A stretch of 49,322 nucleotides of DNA, taken from NCBI RefSeq assembly GCF_018860585.1, contig NZ_JAHKPR010000010.1, forward strand, positions 89,033 through 138,354. Direction: 5' to 3'. The stretch's first letter is position 1; each line of letters opens with the position of its first letter. The DNA comes from Colwellia sp. E2M01. Its GTDB lineage: Bacteria; Pseudomonadota; Gammaproteobacteria; Enterobacterales; Alteromonadaceae. Shown in pieces: positions 39,065 to 46,985 of this stretch. The notes beneath the pieces were generated by a model. It was not told the origin of the DNA and ran no database searches. It saw only the letters and a list, made by a program, of their open reading frames with translations. A program made the position numbers and the translations under genes.

Positions 39065-39200
39065 TTAGTTAGCTATCTGACTTTGAAAGAATATTTATAA
39101 GTAACTTAAATATTACGTTCATTTACAGTTGCGGGAACAGTGATGGATTTACACCATCTTCGTTAACACGAAAAACCTTTGGAGTCGCATTCTAGCGCAG
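39065..39200 (-). ncRNA. Cobalamin (AdoCbl) riboswitch
   Basis: On the minus strand the leader carries the hallmark cobalamin-riboswitch core: GATGGTGTAAATCCATC (P3 region) followed by CACTGTTCCCGCAACTGTAA, which matches the conserved GCTG..CCCGCAACTGTAA element. A degenerate B12-box-like AGTCAGATAGCTAAC lies near 39069-39083, before btuD. Boundaries are approximate. It should repress the six-gene btu operon when cobalamin is plentiful. Confidence 0.93.
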
Positions 39201-39452
39201 CTACATTTTATTAGCAAATTTTAGGTGTTTAGATGGCTATTTGTTAAAGGTAACTTATTTGTGATTTGGTTATTAATAATTGCATCATATTAGAAATGGT
39301 AACAAGAATAATTTTCACTTAAAAAATAATCACTTAGTTAAATAAAAAGGTGGTTAAATTAGATAAATAACTATCAATCTACTAGGCTTTAAAGTAATTT
39401 ATATTGAGTGTTTTATTTTCATATTATTATTTTTTATATGCGGAGGTGAACA
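39201..39452. other. Divergent region between btu riboswitch and bfr genes
   Basis: About 250 AT-rich bases. It must hold the promoter for the btu operon (leftward) and for the bacterioferritin pair (rightward). No Fur box or other known operator is evident in front of the bfr genes. Confidence 0.4.
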
Positions 39453-39938
39453 ATGCAAGGTAGTCCTAAAGTAATCGAAAGCTTAAATAACCTATTACAC
39501 AATGAGTTAGCAGCGATAGATCAATATTTTATTCATTCTCGAATGTATCAAGATTGGGGGTTAGATAAACTTTATGATCAACTTGAGCATGAAATGCAGG
39601 AAGAAATTACTCATGCCGATGCACTGATTAAACGTATTTTATTTCTTGAAGGCGTTCCTAATTTAAAAAGTAGACGAGATTTAATTATTGGTGATGATGT
39701 ACCGAGTATGCTCAGCAATGATTTAATTTTAGAAATGGAAGTGGTAACTGCATTAAAATCGACAATAGCGTTATGTGAAAGTGAAGGTGATTTTCAAACC
39801 CGAGAAATGTTAGAAAAGTTGCTGTTTGATACCGAAGAAGATCATGTGTATTGGCTTGAAAAACAACTGGGCTTGATTGAACGAATTGGTTTGCAAAATT
39901 ATATTCAATCTCATATGGGTCAACATTTACCCGCATAA
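39453..39938 (+). CDS. bfrA: Bacterioferritin, ferroxidase-type subunit without the haem ligand
   Basis: A 161-residue four-helix bacterioferritin. Ferroxidase residues E18, E51, H54, E94 and the C-terminal pair E128/H131 (EEDH, one residue shifted) are present. Position 52, where bacterioferritins have the haem-ligand Met, is Ile. This is the pattern of the ferroxidase subunit in two-subunit bacterioferritins such as Neisseria BfrA/BfrB. The ribosome binding site GGAGG is strong. The second subunit gene follows after 9 bp. Confidence 0.93.
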   Translation: MQGSPKVIESLNNLLHNELAAIDQYFIHSRMYQDWGLDKLYDQLEHEMQEEITHADALIKRILFLEGVPNLKSRRDLIIGDDVPSMLSNDLILEMEVVTALKSTIALCESEGDFQTREMLEKLLFDTEEDHVYWLEKQLGLIERIGLQNYIQSHMGQHLPA

Positions 39939-39947
39939 GGAGTTGTT

Positions 39948-40415
39948 ATGAAAGGCGATACTAAAATTATCACTTTATTAAATAGTGTTTTAGCTATTGA
40001 ATTAGTGGCGATTAATCAATATTTTTTACATGCACGAATGTATAAAAATTGGGGTTTAGAAAAGCTCAATAAAGCAGATTATAAAATATCAATTGAAAAA
40101 ATGAAGCAAGCAGATAAATTGATTGAACGTATTCTGTTTTTAGAAGGCTTACCTAATTTACAAGACCTAGGGCGTTTACATATTGGCGAGCACACTCAAG
40201 AAATGCTGCAATCGAATATGGAATTAGAATATGTTTCGCGTGATGCTTTACAAACTCTAATTGCGGAAAGTGAAAAATTACATGATTTCATCACCAGAGA
40301 TTTAGCAGAAGAGCTACTTGAAAATGTTGAAGAAAAAATTGATTGGGTTGAATCGCAACAATATATTATTGAGCATGCGGGTATTGAAAATTACTTGCAG
40401 TCGATGATGGAGTAA
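39948..40415 (+). CDS. bfrB: Bacterioferritin, haem-ligand subunit with a degenerate ferroxidase site
   Basis: A 155-residue bacterioferritin paralogue of the preceding gene. It keeps the haem-ligand Met at position 52 and E18 and E94, but ferroxidase residues are lost: K51 for Glu, Q54 for His, V127 for Glu and K130 for His. It should therefore bind haem at the dimer interface but not oxidise iron alone, complementing the ferroxidase subunit in a mixed 24-mer (inference from known two-subunit systems). AAGGAG precedes the ATG 9 bp after the partner gene, so co-expression is assured. Confidence 0.93.
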   Translation: MKGDTKIITLLNSVLAIELVAINQYFLHARMYKNWGLEKLNKADYKISIEKMKQADKLIERILFLEGLPNLQDLGRLHIGEHTQEMLQSNMELEYVSRDALQTLIAESEKLHDFITRDLAEELLENVEEKIDWVESQQYIIEHAGIENYLQSMME

Positions 40416-40473
40416 TAGCTTCTATTAATCGTTAATGTTTTAAAGTAATAAGTAATAAGTAAATATATCTTAA

Positions 40474-40505
40474 TTTAAGCGAGTTGCATCGTTAACTCGT
40501 TTAAA
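40474..40505. terminator. Hairpin between convergent bfrB and bfd
   Basis: TTTAAGCGAGTT pairs with AACTCGTTTAAA (one G-T) around 8 bases. It has no long T-run, but its position between convergent genes suggests a transcript end. Confidence 0.5.
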
Positions 40506-40526
40506 TTAGCTTTAGAGTAAATAAAA

Positions 40527-40721
40527 CTAAGCTACTTGGGATTGCGTTTCAGCAATTTGAAGTAGCTTTTTATTTAGTACACGTTTAGTGCACTGACAAC
40601 ACTTGCCGCATTGTGTGCCAACTTTAAGCTCGATTGCTAACGATTTCATTGTTTCAGCACCATTATCAATAGCAGACTCAATTTGGGTATCGGTAACACC
40701 GTGACAAAGACAAACGTACAT
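40527..40721 (-). CDS. bfd: Bacterioferritin-associated ferredoxin Bfd
   Basis: A 64-residue [2Fe-2S] protein that reduces the haem of bacterioferritin to release iron. Ligand cysteines are C4 and C6 (MYVCLCHGVTD) and C38 and C41 (GTQCGKC), in the family pattern C-x-C and C-x2-C. It is convergent with the bfr pair, and a Fur box lies about 64 bp upstream. Iron-starvation induction would favour iron release from the store. Confidence 0.95.
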   Translation of the reverse strand: MYVCLCHGVTDTQIESAIDNGAETMKSLAIELKVGTQCGKCCQCTKRVLNKKLLQIAETQSQVA

Positions 40722-40784
40722 ACAAAATATCTCACATGAAAAAGATTTAATAATTTAAATTCAGTATACGCATAATAACCTTAA

Positions 40785-40799
40785 TGATAATAGTTATCA
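40785..40799. promoter_or_regulatory. Fur box upstream of bfd
   Basis: TGATAAT-A-GTTATCA fits the 7-1-7 Fur model (TGATAAT-n-ATTATCA) with one mismatch. It lies 64 bp before the bfd start on the minus strand. Confidence 0.8.
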
Positions 40800-40983
40800 A
40801 TAGTGTTACTTTTGTTGTACGTCTTACTTAAAGTAAGTGAATGATCTTGCGTTATATTTAATTTGAATATTTTGGTTTGAGTATTTCGGTTTGAGTATTT
40901 AGTTTAACTATATAATCTAGTGTTACCCTATATTCGTTTATATGGTTTTAGGCGGGCGACTTAATTTGAGTTAAGGGAAAGAA

Positions 40984-41007
40984 AGTGAAAAGGAGCCGAA
41001 GCTCCTT
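40984..41007 (-). terminator. UUCG-loop terminator after the M13 peptidase gene
   Basis: On the minus strand AAGGAGC and GCTCCTT enclose the stable TTCG tetraloop, followed by TTTCACTTTC. It lies 85 bp downstream of the peptidase stop. Confidence 0.72.
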
Positions 41008-41034
41008 ACGTTTTTTGGCTACCTAGTACCTAAT

Positions 41035-41062
41035 TTCTAGGTTCTAGGTTCTAGGTTCTAGG
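41035..41062. repeat. Four tandem TTCTAGG heptamers
   Basis: Four exact copies of TTCTAGG in a row lie between the M13 peptidase stop and its terminator. Related ACCTAGTACCTA and AGGTACTT words flank the array. Confidence 0.85.
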
Positions 41063-41091
41063 TACTTGGTCTGAACCCCTAAGTTAAGCGC

Positions 41092-43164
41092 CTACCAAAT
41101 CTTAACGCGTTTTTCTGGCGCAATGTACATAGCATCTCCAGGTTTTACATCAAAAGCTTTATAAAACTCGTCTACATTTGATAATGAACCTAAAGCACGG
41201 AATTCAGCAGGAGAATGTGGGTCGGTAGCCACGCGGTTACGCAAAGATTCTTCTACCATTTTCATTCGCCAAATTTGAGCATAACCCATAAAGAAACGTT
41301 GATCGCCAGTTAAGCCATCAATAACAGGCGCTTCTTTACCATTTAATGATGCTTTGTAAGCTTTATAAGCAATAGTAACCCCAGATAAATCACCAATATT
41401 TTCTCCTAAGGTTAGCTCTCCATTTATGTTTAAATCATCAAAAACGTGATAATGATTGAATTGCTCAACTAAAGCTTTAGTGCGTTTAGAAAACTCAGCT
41501 AAATCTTGTTCGCTCCACCAGTTTCTTAAGTTACCGTGGGCATCATATTTACTACCTTGATCATCAAAGCCATGACCCATTTCATGACCGATAACAGCGC
41601 CAATACCGCCATAATTTACGGCATCTTCAGCCGCCATATTAAAAAATGGCGGTTGTAATATTGCTGCAGGGAAAACAATTTCATTTGCGGTTGGGCTGTA
41701 ATATGCGTTAACCGTTTGAGGTGTCATGTGCCATTCCCATTTACGTTTTGTTTCTGCTAATTTTGCAATGGACTTTTCGTGAGACAAACGAGATGAGCGA
41801 ATAATATTACCAACTAAATCATCACTATCAATTGTTAAGGCTGAATAATCTTCCCATTTATCTGGGTAGCCTATTTTCGGTGTGAAAGCCGCGAGTTTAA
41901 TCTGTGCTTCTTTTTTTGTCTCAGCAGACATCCAGTCAAGGTCTTCAATACTTGTACCATAGGCAAGGCGTAAGTTTTCAACTAATTCACTCATGCGTTG
42001 TTTAGCTTTAGGAGTAAAATGCTGTTTTACATATATTTTGCCTATAACCTCACCTAAGTTACTGTTAACAACACCCACACCGCGCTTCCATTGTGGACGT
42101 TGTTCTTTGCGACCGCTTAATTGTTTTGAATAAAAGTCGAAGTTTTCGTTATCAATTTCTGTTGTGAGGTAACTAGCAAAGTTACTTAAACTGTGAAATG
42201 TTAAATAGGTTTTCCAATTCGCTAATGAGGTTTGAGCAAAAATATCACCAAAACCTTGCACAAAATCAGGTTGATTTATAATAATGTTTTCTATTGTATC
42301 AACCCCTTGAGCCGTTAAATATGTAGGCCAGTCAAACTCACTTGTTAACTGATTTAATTCATTAACTGCATATTTATTATAACGTTTTTCACTATTTCTA
42401 CTCTCAACCTTAGTCCAATGGTATTTTGCCAATTGAGTTTCTAAATCCATAATGGTTTTAGCGGCAGTTTTACCATTAGGGATATTGGCTAGAGTGAACA
42501 TTTTCTCTATGTGCTTAAGATACCCTGCACGTAAATTGACAAACCGTTCAGTGTTATTGAAGTAGTAATCTTTATCGGGTAAACCTAAGCCATTTTGCCA
42601 GATATGAGCAGCATAACTATTTGAGTTTTTAGCATCTACGCTAATGTAAAACGCTAATGGATTACTAACACCAACAGCTTGATATTGACCAAAAAATGCC
42701 GCTAACTCTGATTTATTAGTGATGTTATCAATCGCATCAAAAATAGGTTGTATTGGGTTAATGGCAAGGCTATTTCGTTTTTCGTTGTCCATATAAGAAC
42801 GAAAAAGATCAGCCACTTTTTGTTCGTCGCTACCTTGTTTGAGGTTTTCAGTTGCTGCTAATGATTCAATAATAACATTCACATCTTCATCGGCTTGATC
42901 ACGTAAATCATAGAATGAACCAATTGCCGTTTTATCATCAGGAATAACCGTTGTATTTATCCAATTACCATTGATGTATCGATAAAAGTTATCTTGTGGT
43001 CGAATACTGGTATCCATATTGGCTTTATCAATACCTGAAAGTAATGGCGACACTACAGGTGACACGACTGAAGTGTTGCTACTATTATCTATGTTAGCAG
43101 TAGGTGTGCAGGCGCTTAGCAGTATTAAAGACGAACATATTGCGCTAGTTATTTTTACTTTCAT
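41092..43164 (-). CDS. M13 family metallopeptidase lipoprotein (PepO/neprilysin-like)
   Basis: A 690-residue zinc endopeptidase. A lipoprotein signal with lipobox L-S-A-C (Cys19) places it in the cell envelope. The N-terminal M13 domain begins DTSIRPQDNFYRYINGNW. The catalytic domain contains NAYYSPTANEIVFPAAILQPPFF, zinc motif H527-E-M-G-H531 (VIGHEMGHGFDD) and third ligand E588 in ENIGDLSG. The C-terminal CxxW-like end is VKIW, as in family members. All catalytic residues are intact. It is monocistronic with a UUCG terminator. It likely degrades peptides in the periplasm. Confidence 0.95.
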   Translation of the reverse strand: MKVKITSAICSSLILLSACTPTANIDNSSNTSVVSPVVSPLLSGIDKANMDTSIRPQDNFYRYINGNWINTTVIPDDKTAIGSFYDLRDQADEDVNVIIESLAATENLKQGSDEQKVADLFRSYMDNEKRNSLAINPIQPIFDAIDNITNKSELAAFFGQYQAVGVSNPLAFYISVDAKNSNSYAAHIWQNGLGLPDKDYYFNNTERFVNLRAGYLKHIEKMFTLANIPNGKTAAKTIMDLETQLAKYHWTKVESRNSEKRYNKYAVNELNQLTSEFDWPTYLTAQGVDTIENIIINQPDFVQGFGDIFAQTSLANWKTYLTFHSLSNFASYLTTEIDNENFDFYSKQLSGRKEQRPQWKRGVGVVNSNLGEVIGKIYVKQHFTPKAKQRMSELVENLRLAYGTSIEDLDWMSAETKKEAQIKLAAFTPKIGYPDKWEDYSALTIDSDDLVGNIIRSSRLSHEKSIAKLAETKRKWEWHMTPQTVNAYYSPTANEIVFPAAILQPPFFNMAAEDAVNYGGIGAVIGHEMGHGFDDQGSKYDAHGNLRNWWSEQDLAEFSKRTKALVEQFNHYHVFDDLNINGELTLGENIGDLSGVTIAYKAYKASLNGKEAPVIDGLTGDQRFFMGYAQIWRMKMVEESLRNRVATDPHSPAEFRALGSLSNVDEFYKAFDVKPGDAMYIAPEKRVKIW

Positions 43165-43456
43165 GAGTTTTCCTTGTTTATCTGCTTGTCAGCTGATTAC
43201 CTTAAATATAGTTATCGGTGTATATATGAAGTAGGGAGCATTTGGCTGTATGTTATAAGCTAAGTTCCTGTTTTATCGATTCTACGGCGTAATGATAGTT
43301 ATTTCTAGCTAACAAAATAACTGTTTACAATTATCTTTATGTTTAGCATATCGTGGGTTTGCGACAAGCTAATATTCAATGCTACATTGCTTATTTAATT
43401 AATACTGAAGGAAAAACAATAAGACCTTCAAGCTCGGACTCGGAGATTAGACTTAA

Positions 43457-43630
43457 ATGACTTTACTTATTATTTTGGCTTGCGTTTTTTTTGCGGTGTT
43501 TTTAATGGTGGTTTTAGGTGAACGATTTGGTAAACCTATGAGTGAAGAGCAGCAACGTAAGTATAGTAAAATATTACCTATTTTAGTTTTTGTTCTAATT
43601 GGTGCCGCTATTATCAAAGCTTTTATATAA
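43457..43630 (+). CDS. Small two-helix membrane protein (57 residues)
   Basis: ATG 43457 opens a 57-codon frame: MTLLIILACVFFAVFLMVVL (helix 1), a polar linker GERFGKPMSEEQQRKYSK and a second helix ILPILVFVLIGAAIIKAFI. The hydrophobic-polar-hydrophobic pattern and positive residues suggest a hairpin with both termini on the same side. GGAG lies 12 bases upstream, rather far. It is 82 bp upstream of the class II aldolase gene in the same direction. No family is recognised. Confidence 0.66.
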   Translation: MTLLIILACVFFAVFLMVVLGERFGKPMSEEQQRKYSKILPILVFVLIGAAIIKAFI

Positions 43631-43712
43631 AGCGAGCTAAACGACTTTAATGCCTATGCATCATCAGGTAAAATTGGTCAATTATCATTATTCTTAAAGC
43701 AAAGGCTATCGC

Positions 43713-44483
43713 ATGTATCAATTGCCCAAACTTGATTTAAAAAACAAAGTGTCAGATGAAGAGTGGCAGGTACGAGTAGATTTAGCCGCCTGTTATCGAT
43801 TATTACAATTACACGGCTGGGACGATTTAATTCATACTCATATTTCAGCGCGTATTCCGGGTACTGAACATTTGCTTATTAATGCCTTTGGTATGGCATT
43901 TGAAGAAATCACCGCATCAAATTTAGTAAAAATTGATATTGATGGCAATATCATTGATAAAGACTGCCCGTTTGAAATTAACCCAGCAGGTTTTACTATT
44001 CATAGCGCTGTTCATGAAGCGCGCCATGAAGATCTTTGTGCTTTACATATACATACTAATGACACTATTGCCGTAGGTAGTTTAGAAGAAGGACTGTTAC
44101 CATTAAGTCAATACTCAATGTTTGCCTTAGCATCGATGAGTTATCATGATTATGAAGGCCTAGCAGTAAATGATGAAGAAAAATTAAGGTTACAACAAGA
44201 TTTAGGCGACGCAAACTTTATGTTACTACGTAATCATGGTGCCTTAACTATGGGTAAAACCATTGGTGATGCCTTTATGCACATGTATGACTTAACGCGA
44301 GCTTGTCAAATACAGTTGCAGATTATGGCAACAGGTATGAAGCCAATTTTTGCGCCGCAAAGTATTATTGATGGTATTAAAGCGCAGGCGAATGTTGTTC
44401 ACAGCGGGAAAACAGGTGGGCAGACAGCATGGCCCGCCATGCTTCGCAGAGTATATCGCTCCGACCCAGCCTTCGATCAGTAA
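43713..44483 (+). CDS. Class II aldolase/adducin family protein
   Basis: A 256-residue cytoplasmic protein of the class II aldolase/adducin fold. Visible landmarks are LAACYRLLQLHGWDDLIHTHISAR, INPAGFTIHSAVHEARHEDLCALHIHT with zinc-ligand type H-x-H near residues 110-112, and LLRNHGALTMGKTIGDAF with another His near 173. Substrate is unknown; family members cleave or isomerise sugar phosphates and some are non-enzymatic. It is followed by a sugar-acid dehydratase homologue, though a 300-bp gap with an R1 repeat lies between. Confidence 0.85.
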   Translation: MYQLPKLDLKNKVSDEEWQVRVDLAACYRLLQLHGWDDLIHTHISARIPGTEHLLINAFGMAFEEITASNLVKIDIDGNIIDKDCPFEINPAGFTIHSAVHEARHEDLCALHIHTNDTIAVGSLEEGLLPLSQYSMFALASMSYHDYEGLAVNDEEKLRLQQDLGDANFMLLRNHGALTMGKTIGDAFMHMYDLTRACQIQLQIMATGMKPIFAPQSIIDGIKAQANVVHSGKTGGQTAWPAMLRRVYRSDPAFDQ

Positions 44484-44539
44484 TAAAAATTAGTAAGTAG
44501 TGGTTTATCTTTTTGCTGTATCGTCCTATTTATGCGTCA

Positions 44540-44655
44540 AAAGTACTCTCAAATTATTCGGGAAATAATTTGCACACCCTAAGGGTGACCTGAAAGGTGG
44601 AGTACAGGATGTACGGAATCTTGACATGCGTCAACTCCGTGCTTTTTCCTTTAAA
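44540..44655 (+). repeat. R1 repeat, copy 5, interrupted by 72 bp of stacked palindromes
   Basis: The left arm AAGTACTC (44541-44548) and right part TTGACATGCG...GTGCTTTTTC (from 44621) match the other R1 copies, but 72 extra bases (44549-44620) separate them where other copies have one or two. The insert holds CAAATTATT/AATAATTTG, CACCCT-A-AGGGTG, and GTAC-aggat-GTAC palindromes in series. Confidence 0.72.
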
Positions 44656-44784
44656 TAGAACAATACACCTTCAATCTAAACCACTACTGGATTTTAACGT
44701 GGTGAGCGTATTAATTACGTAAAAATTAAAATCACATTGAAATTAATCTTTTGAAATTAAGTTAAAAAAACAACCGAGAGACAT

Positions 44785-45969
44785 ATGAAAATAACTCATG
44801 TAGAAGTTTTTGATATTCATTGCCCTAAGCGTACTGCTTGGAATCCTGTTTTTGTTCGTATTCATACCGATGAAGGTATTACTGGTGTTGGTGAAGCGGG
44901 CTTAGCTTATGATTGGGGTCATAGCGCTGCTGCCGCAATGATTAAAGAGATCAGTGAGGCTGTACTTATTGGTTTTAATCCGTTTAATACCGAGCTTTTA
45001 TGGTCACGTATGTTGCGTGAAAGCTTTTGGGGCTTAGGCGGCGGGCCAGTATTGTATTCAGCAATGAGCGCTATTGATACCGCGCTTTGGGATATTAAAG
45101 GTAAAGCGTTAGGCGTACCTGTTTATCAGCTTTTAGGTGGTAAAGTTAACGACAAACTACGTACTTATGCGAGCCAATTACAGTTTGATTGGGCGCCTGA
45201 AATATCTAAGCTAATTGAACCTGAACAATACGCAGAAGCAGCGCTTAAAGCGGTTGCAGAAGGTTATGATGCGGTTAAAGTTGACCCGATTGTTTATAAC
45301 AAAGATGGTAGCTCTTCGTTTGATAGAACCAAATTATTTACTAATCCGCAAATGCGTTTATTTGGTGACAGATTACGCGCTATTCGTGATGCAGTAGGTG
45401 ATGATGTGGATATTATTTTTGAATCGCATTCATTAATGGGCGCAGCCTCAGCGATTCAAATGGGCAAAATAGTAGAAGAAGTTGGCTGTATGATGTACGA
45501 AGAGCCAGTGAATTACTTAAACCCTGCGGTACATAAAAAAGTATCTGACAATGTAAACGTGCCAATTGCTGGCGGTGAGCGTTTGTATCATCGTTGGGAT
45601 GTTCGTCCATATTTTGAAGATCAAAGTATTGATGTACTACAACCTGATGTTGGTTTATGTGGCGGCTTTACTGAAGCGAAAAAAGTGTGTGATTACGCCG
45701 ATGTTTACGATATTCGTGTTCAAGCTCATGTTTGTGGCGGCCCAGTGGCAACAGCTGCGTCATTACATTTAGAAACGGCTATTCCTAACTTTTTAATTCA
45801 TGAGCATCACACATATGCAATTAAAGACTGGAACCGTGAGTTATGTTTACAAGACCCACAACCTGTTGATGGTTTTTTCCAAGTCAGTGAAGAGCCAGGT
45901 ATTGGTATTGAGCTTAATGACGCGGTTGTGAAAAAATCACCAAACGTGACGATTAAATCACTTAAGTAA
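44785..45969 (+). CDS. Enolase-superfamily sugar-acid dehydratase (mandelate racemase/MLE family)
   Basis: A 394-residue enzyme with the N-terminal capping domain (ITHVEVFDIHCP, TGVGEAGLAYDWG) and a TIM barrel. Predicted catalytic Lys165 is in AVKVDP. Metal ligands are E213 (FESHS), E239 (YEEP) and E265 (GGER); H215 in E-x-H corresponds to the D-x-H of the D-galactonate/D-mannonate dehydratase group, and H315 (QAHVCGGP) is the base of the opposite face. This subgroup dehydrates hexonates to 2-keto-3-deoxy acids. The first metal ligand being Glu rather than Asp is a divergence. The precise substrate is unknown. A GAGAGA-type ribosome binding site precedes the ATG. Confidence 0.86.
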   Translation: MKITHVEVFDIHCPKRTAWNPVFVRIHTDEGITGVGEAGLAYDWGHSAAAAMIKEISEAVLIGFNPFNTELLWSRMLRESFWGLGGGPVLYSAMSAIDTALWDIKGKALGVPVYQLLGGKVNDKLRTYASQLQFDWAPEISKLIEPEQYAEAALKAVAEGYDAVKVDPIVYNKDGSSSFDRTKLFTNPQMRLFGDRLRAIRDAVGDDVDIIFESHSLMGAASAIQMGKIVEEVGCMMYEEPVNYLNPAVHKKVSDNVNVPIAGGERLYHRWDVRPYFEDQSIDVLQPDVGLCGGFTEAKKVCDYADVYDIRVQAHVCGGPVATAASLHLETAIPNFLIHEHHTYAIKDWNRELCLQDPQPVDGFFQVSEEPGIGIELNDAVVKKSPNVTIKSLK

Positions 45970-46027
45970 AATCGCTTAAGTAAAGTCGTTAATAAGTTAA
46001 ATAAGATACGACTAAGCTAAATTTTTG

Positions 46028-46059
46028 AAACGCATTGTTGGAGAACAATGCGTTTTTTT
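46028..46059 (+). terminator. Intrinsic terminator after the enolase-superfamily gene
   Basis: AAACGCATTGTT pairs with its complement around a GGAG loop, followed by seven T. It separates this gene from the HAD phosphatase gene. Confidence 0.9.
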
Positions 46060-46259
46060 GTAGCTACAATGACTAGTTAAATTTGTAGATAACTTTACCT
46101 TTTAGCTTTTTCATGTGAATTTAAGTTTTCCATTAATAAGAGTAGATTCATGCATTCAAAAGAATGTCATGTATTGCTAGTATAATAAATATTTTAAAAC
46201 ACTACCTCTATAAGATGAGTGAATAAAACTCTGTTTCTATAAGATGAGAGAATAAAGCT

Positions 46260-46931
46260 ATGTTGAACTACGATGACTTTGATGCAATTTTATTTGATAT
46301 GGACGGCACCATTTTTGACTCTGAAACCGTTCATCGAGAAGCGTGGAAAATAACAGCTAAGCAGTTCTCTCAAGTGTTTACTGATGAAATGTATATACAG
46401 TTTATCGGCTTAACGACACCTGAAAGTATGAAGTTAGCCATGGAAATGTTCAATAACTCTGATGAGGCCGCTGAGTCATCAAAGAAGGTGGATATAACCT
46501 TATTTTCATCGTGTTATTACGAAAACCTTAAATTACTTGTGCAACAAGCTGTGCCGCTTAAAAAAGGATTTCTTGATTACCTAGCTAAAGTTAAGCAACT
46601 CAATAAACCGCTTGGTATTGTCACTTCTAGCGCTTCAACTGGTGTTAAGTCCAATTTTTATTCTTATGATTTTTACCCAGCGTTTACTTTGGTGGTGACT
46701 CGTGATGATGTGAAGAAGTATAAACCTGATCCTGCTCCCTACTTACTTGCCTGTGAACGGTTAGGCGTTAAACCAGAGCGTGTTATTGTGTTTGAAGACT
46801 CAAATGCAGGAGCTACTGCGGCACTTGCTGCAGGATGTTATACGATTGGTATTCCAGATCTTGTTGCTTTTAATGATGAAACGAGTAAACGGTTACATCG
46901 TGAGATAAAAAGCTTTGAGGTTTTATTGTAG
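46260..46931 (+). CDS. HAD-family phosphatase (phosphoglucomutase/phosphatase-like)
   Basis: A 223-residue haloacid dehalogenase-type hydrolase. Motif I is LFDMDGTIFDSE with nucleophile D13 and acid D15; motif II is GIVTSSAS near 121, and motif III/IV runs KKYKPDPAPYLLACERLGVKPERVIVFEDSNAGATAALAAG. The helical cap between motifs I and II makes it subclass I. Beta-phosphoglucomutase-like sugar phosphatases have this layout. It lies among sugar-acid genes, which hints at a sugar-phosphate substrate, but that is weak. It is convergent with the amidohydrolase gene. Confidence 0.89.
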   Translation: MLNYDDFDAILFDMDGTIFDSETVHREAWKITAKQFSQVFTDEMYIQFIGLTTPESMKLAMEMFNNSDEAAESSKKVDITLFSSCYYENLKLLVQQAVPLKKGFLDYLAKVKQLNKPLGIVTSSASTGVKSNFYSYDFYPAFTLVVTRDDVKKYKPDPAPYLLACERLGVKPERVIVFEDSNAGATAALAAGCYTIGIPDLVAFNDETSKRLHREIKSFEVLL

Positions 46932-46985
46932 CTTTTACTATAACTTTACTGAGATTGAGTTGTGTATTACTTGTTTTAGCTGACT

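Noticed and set aside
39069-39083. Separate regulatory site AGTCAGATAGCTAAC
   Set aside because: It is better explained as the degenerate B12-box end of the cobalamin riboswitch than as a separate operator.
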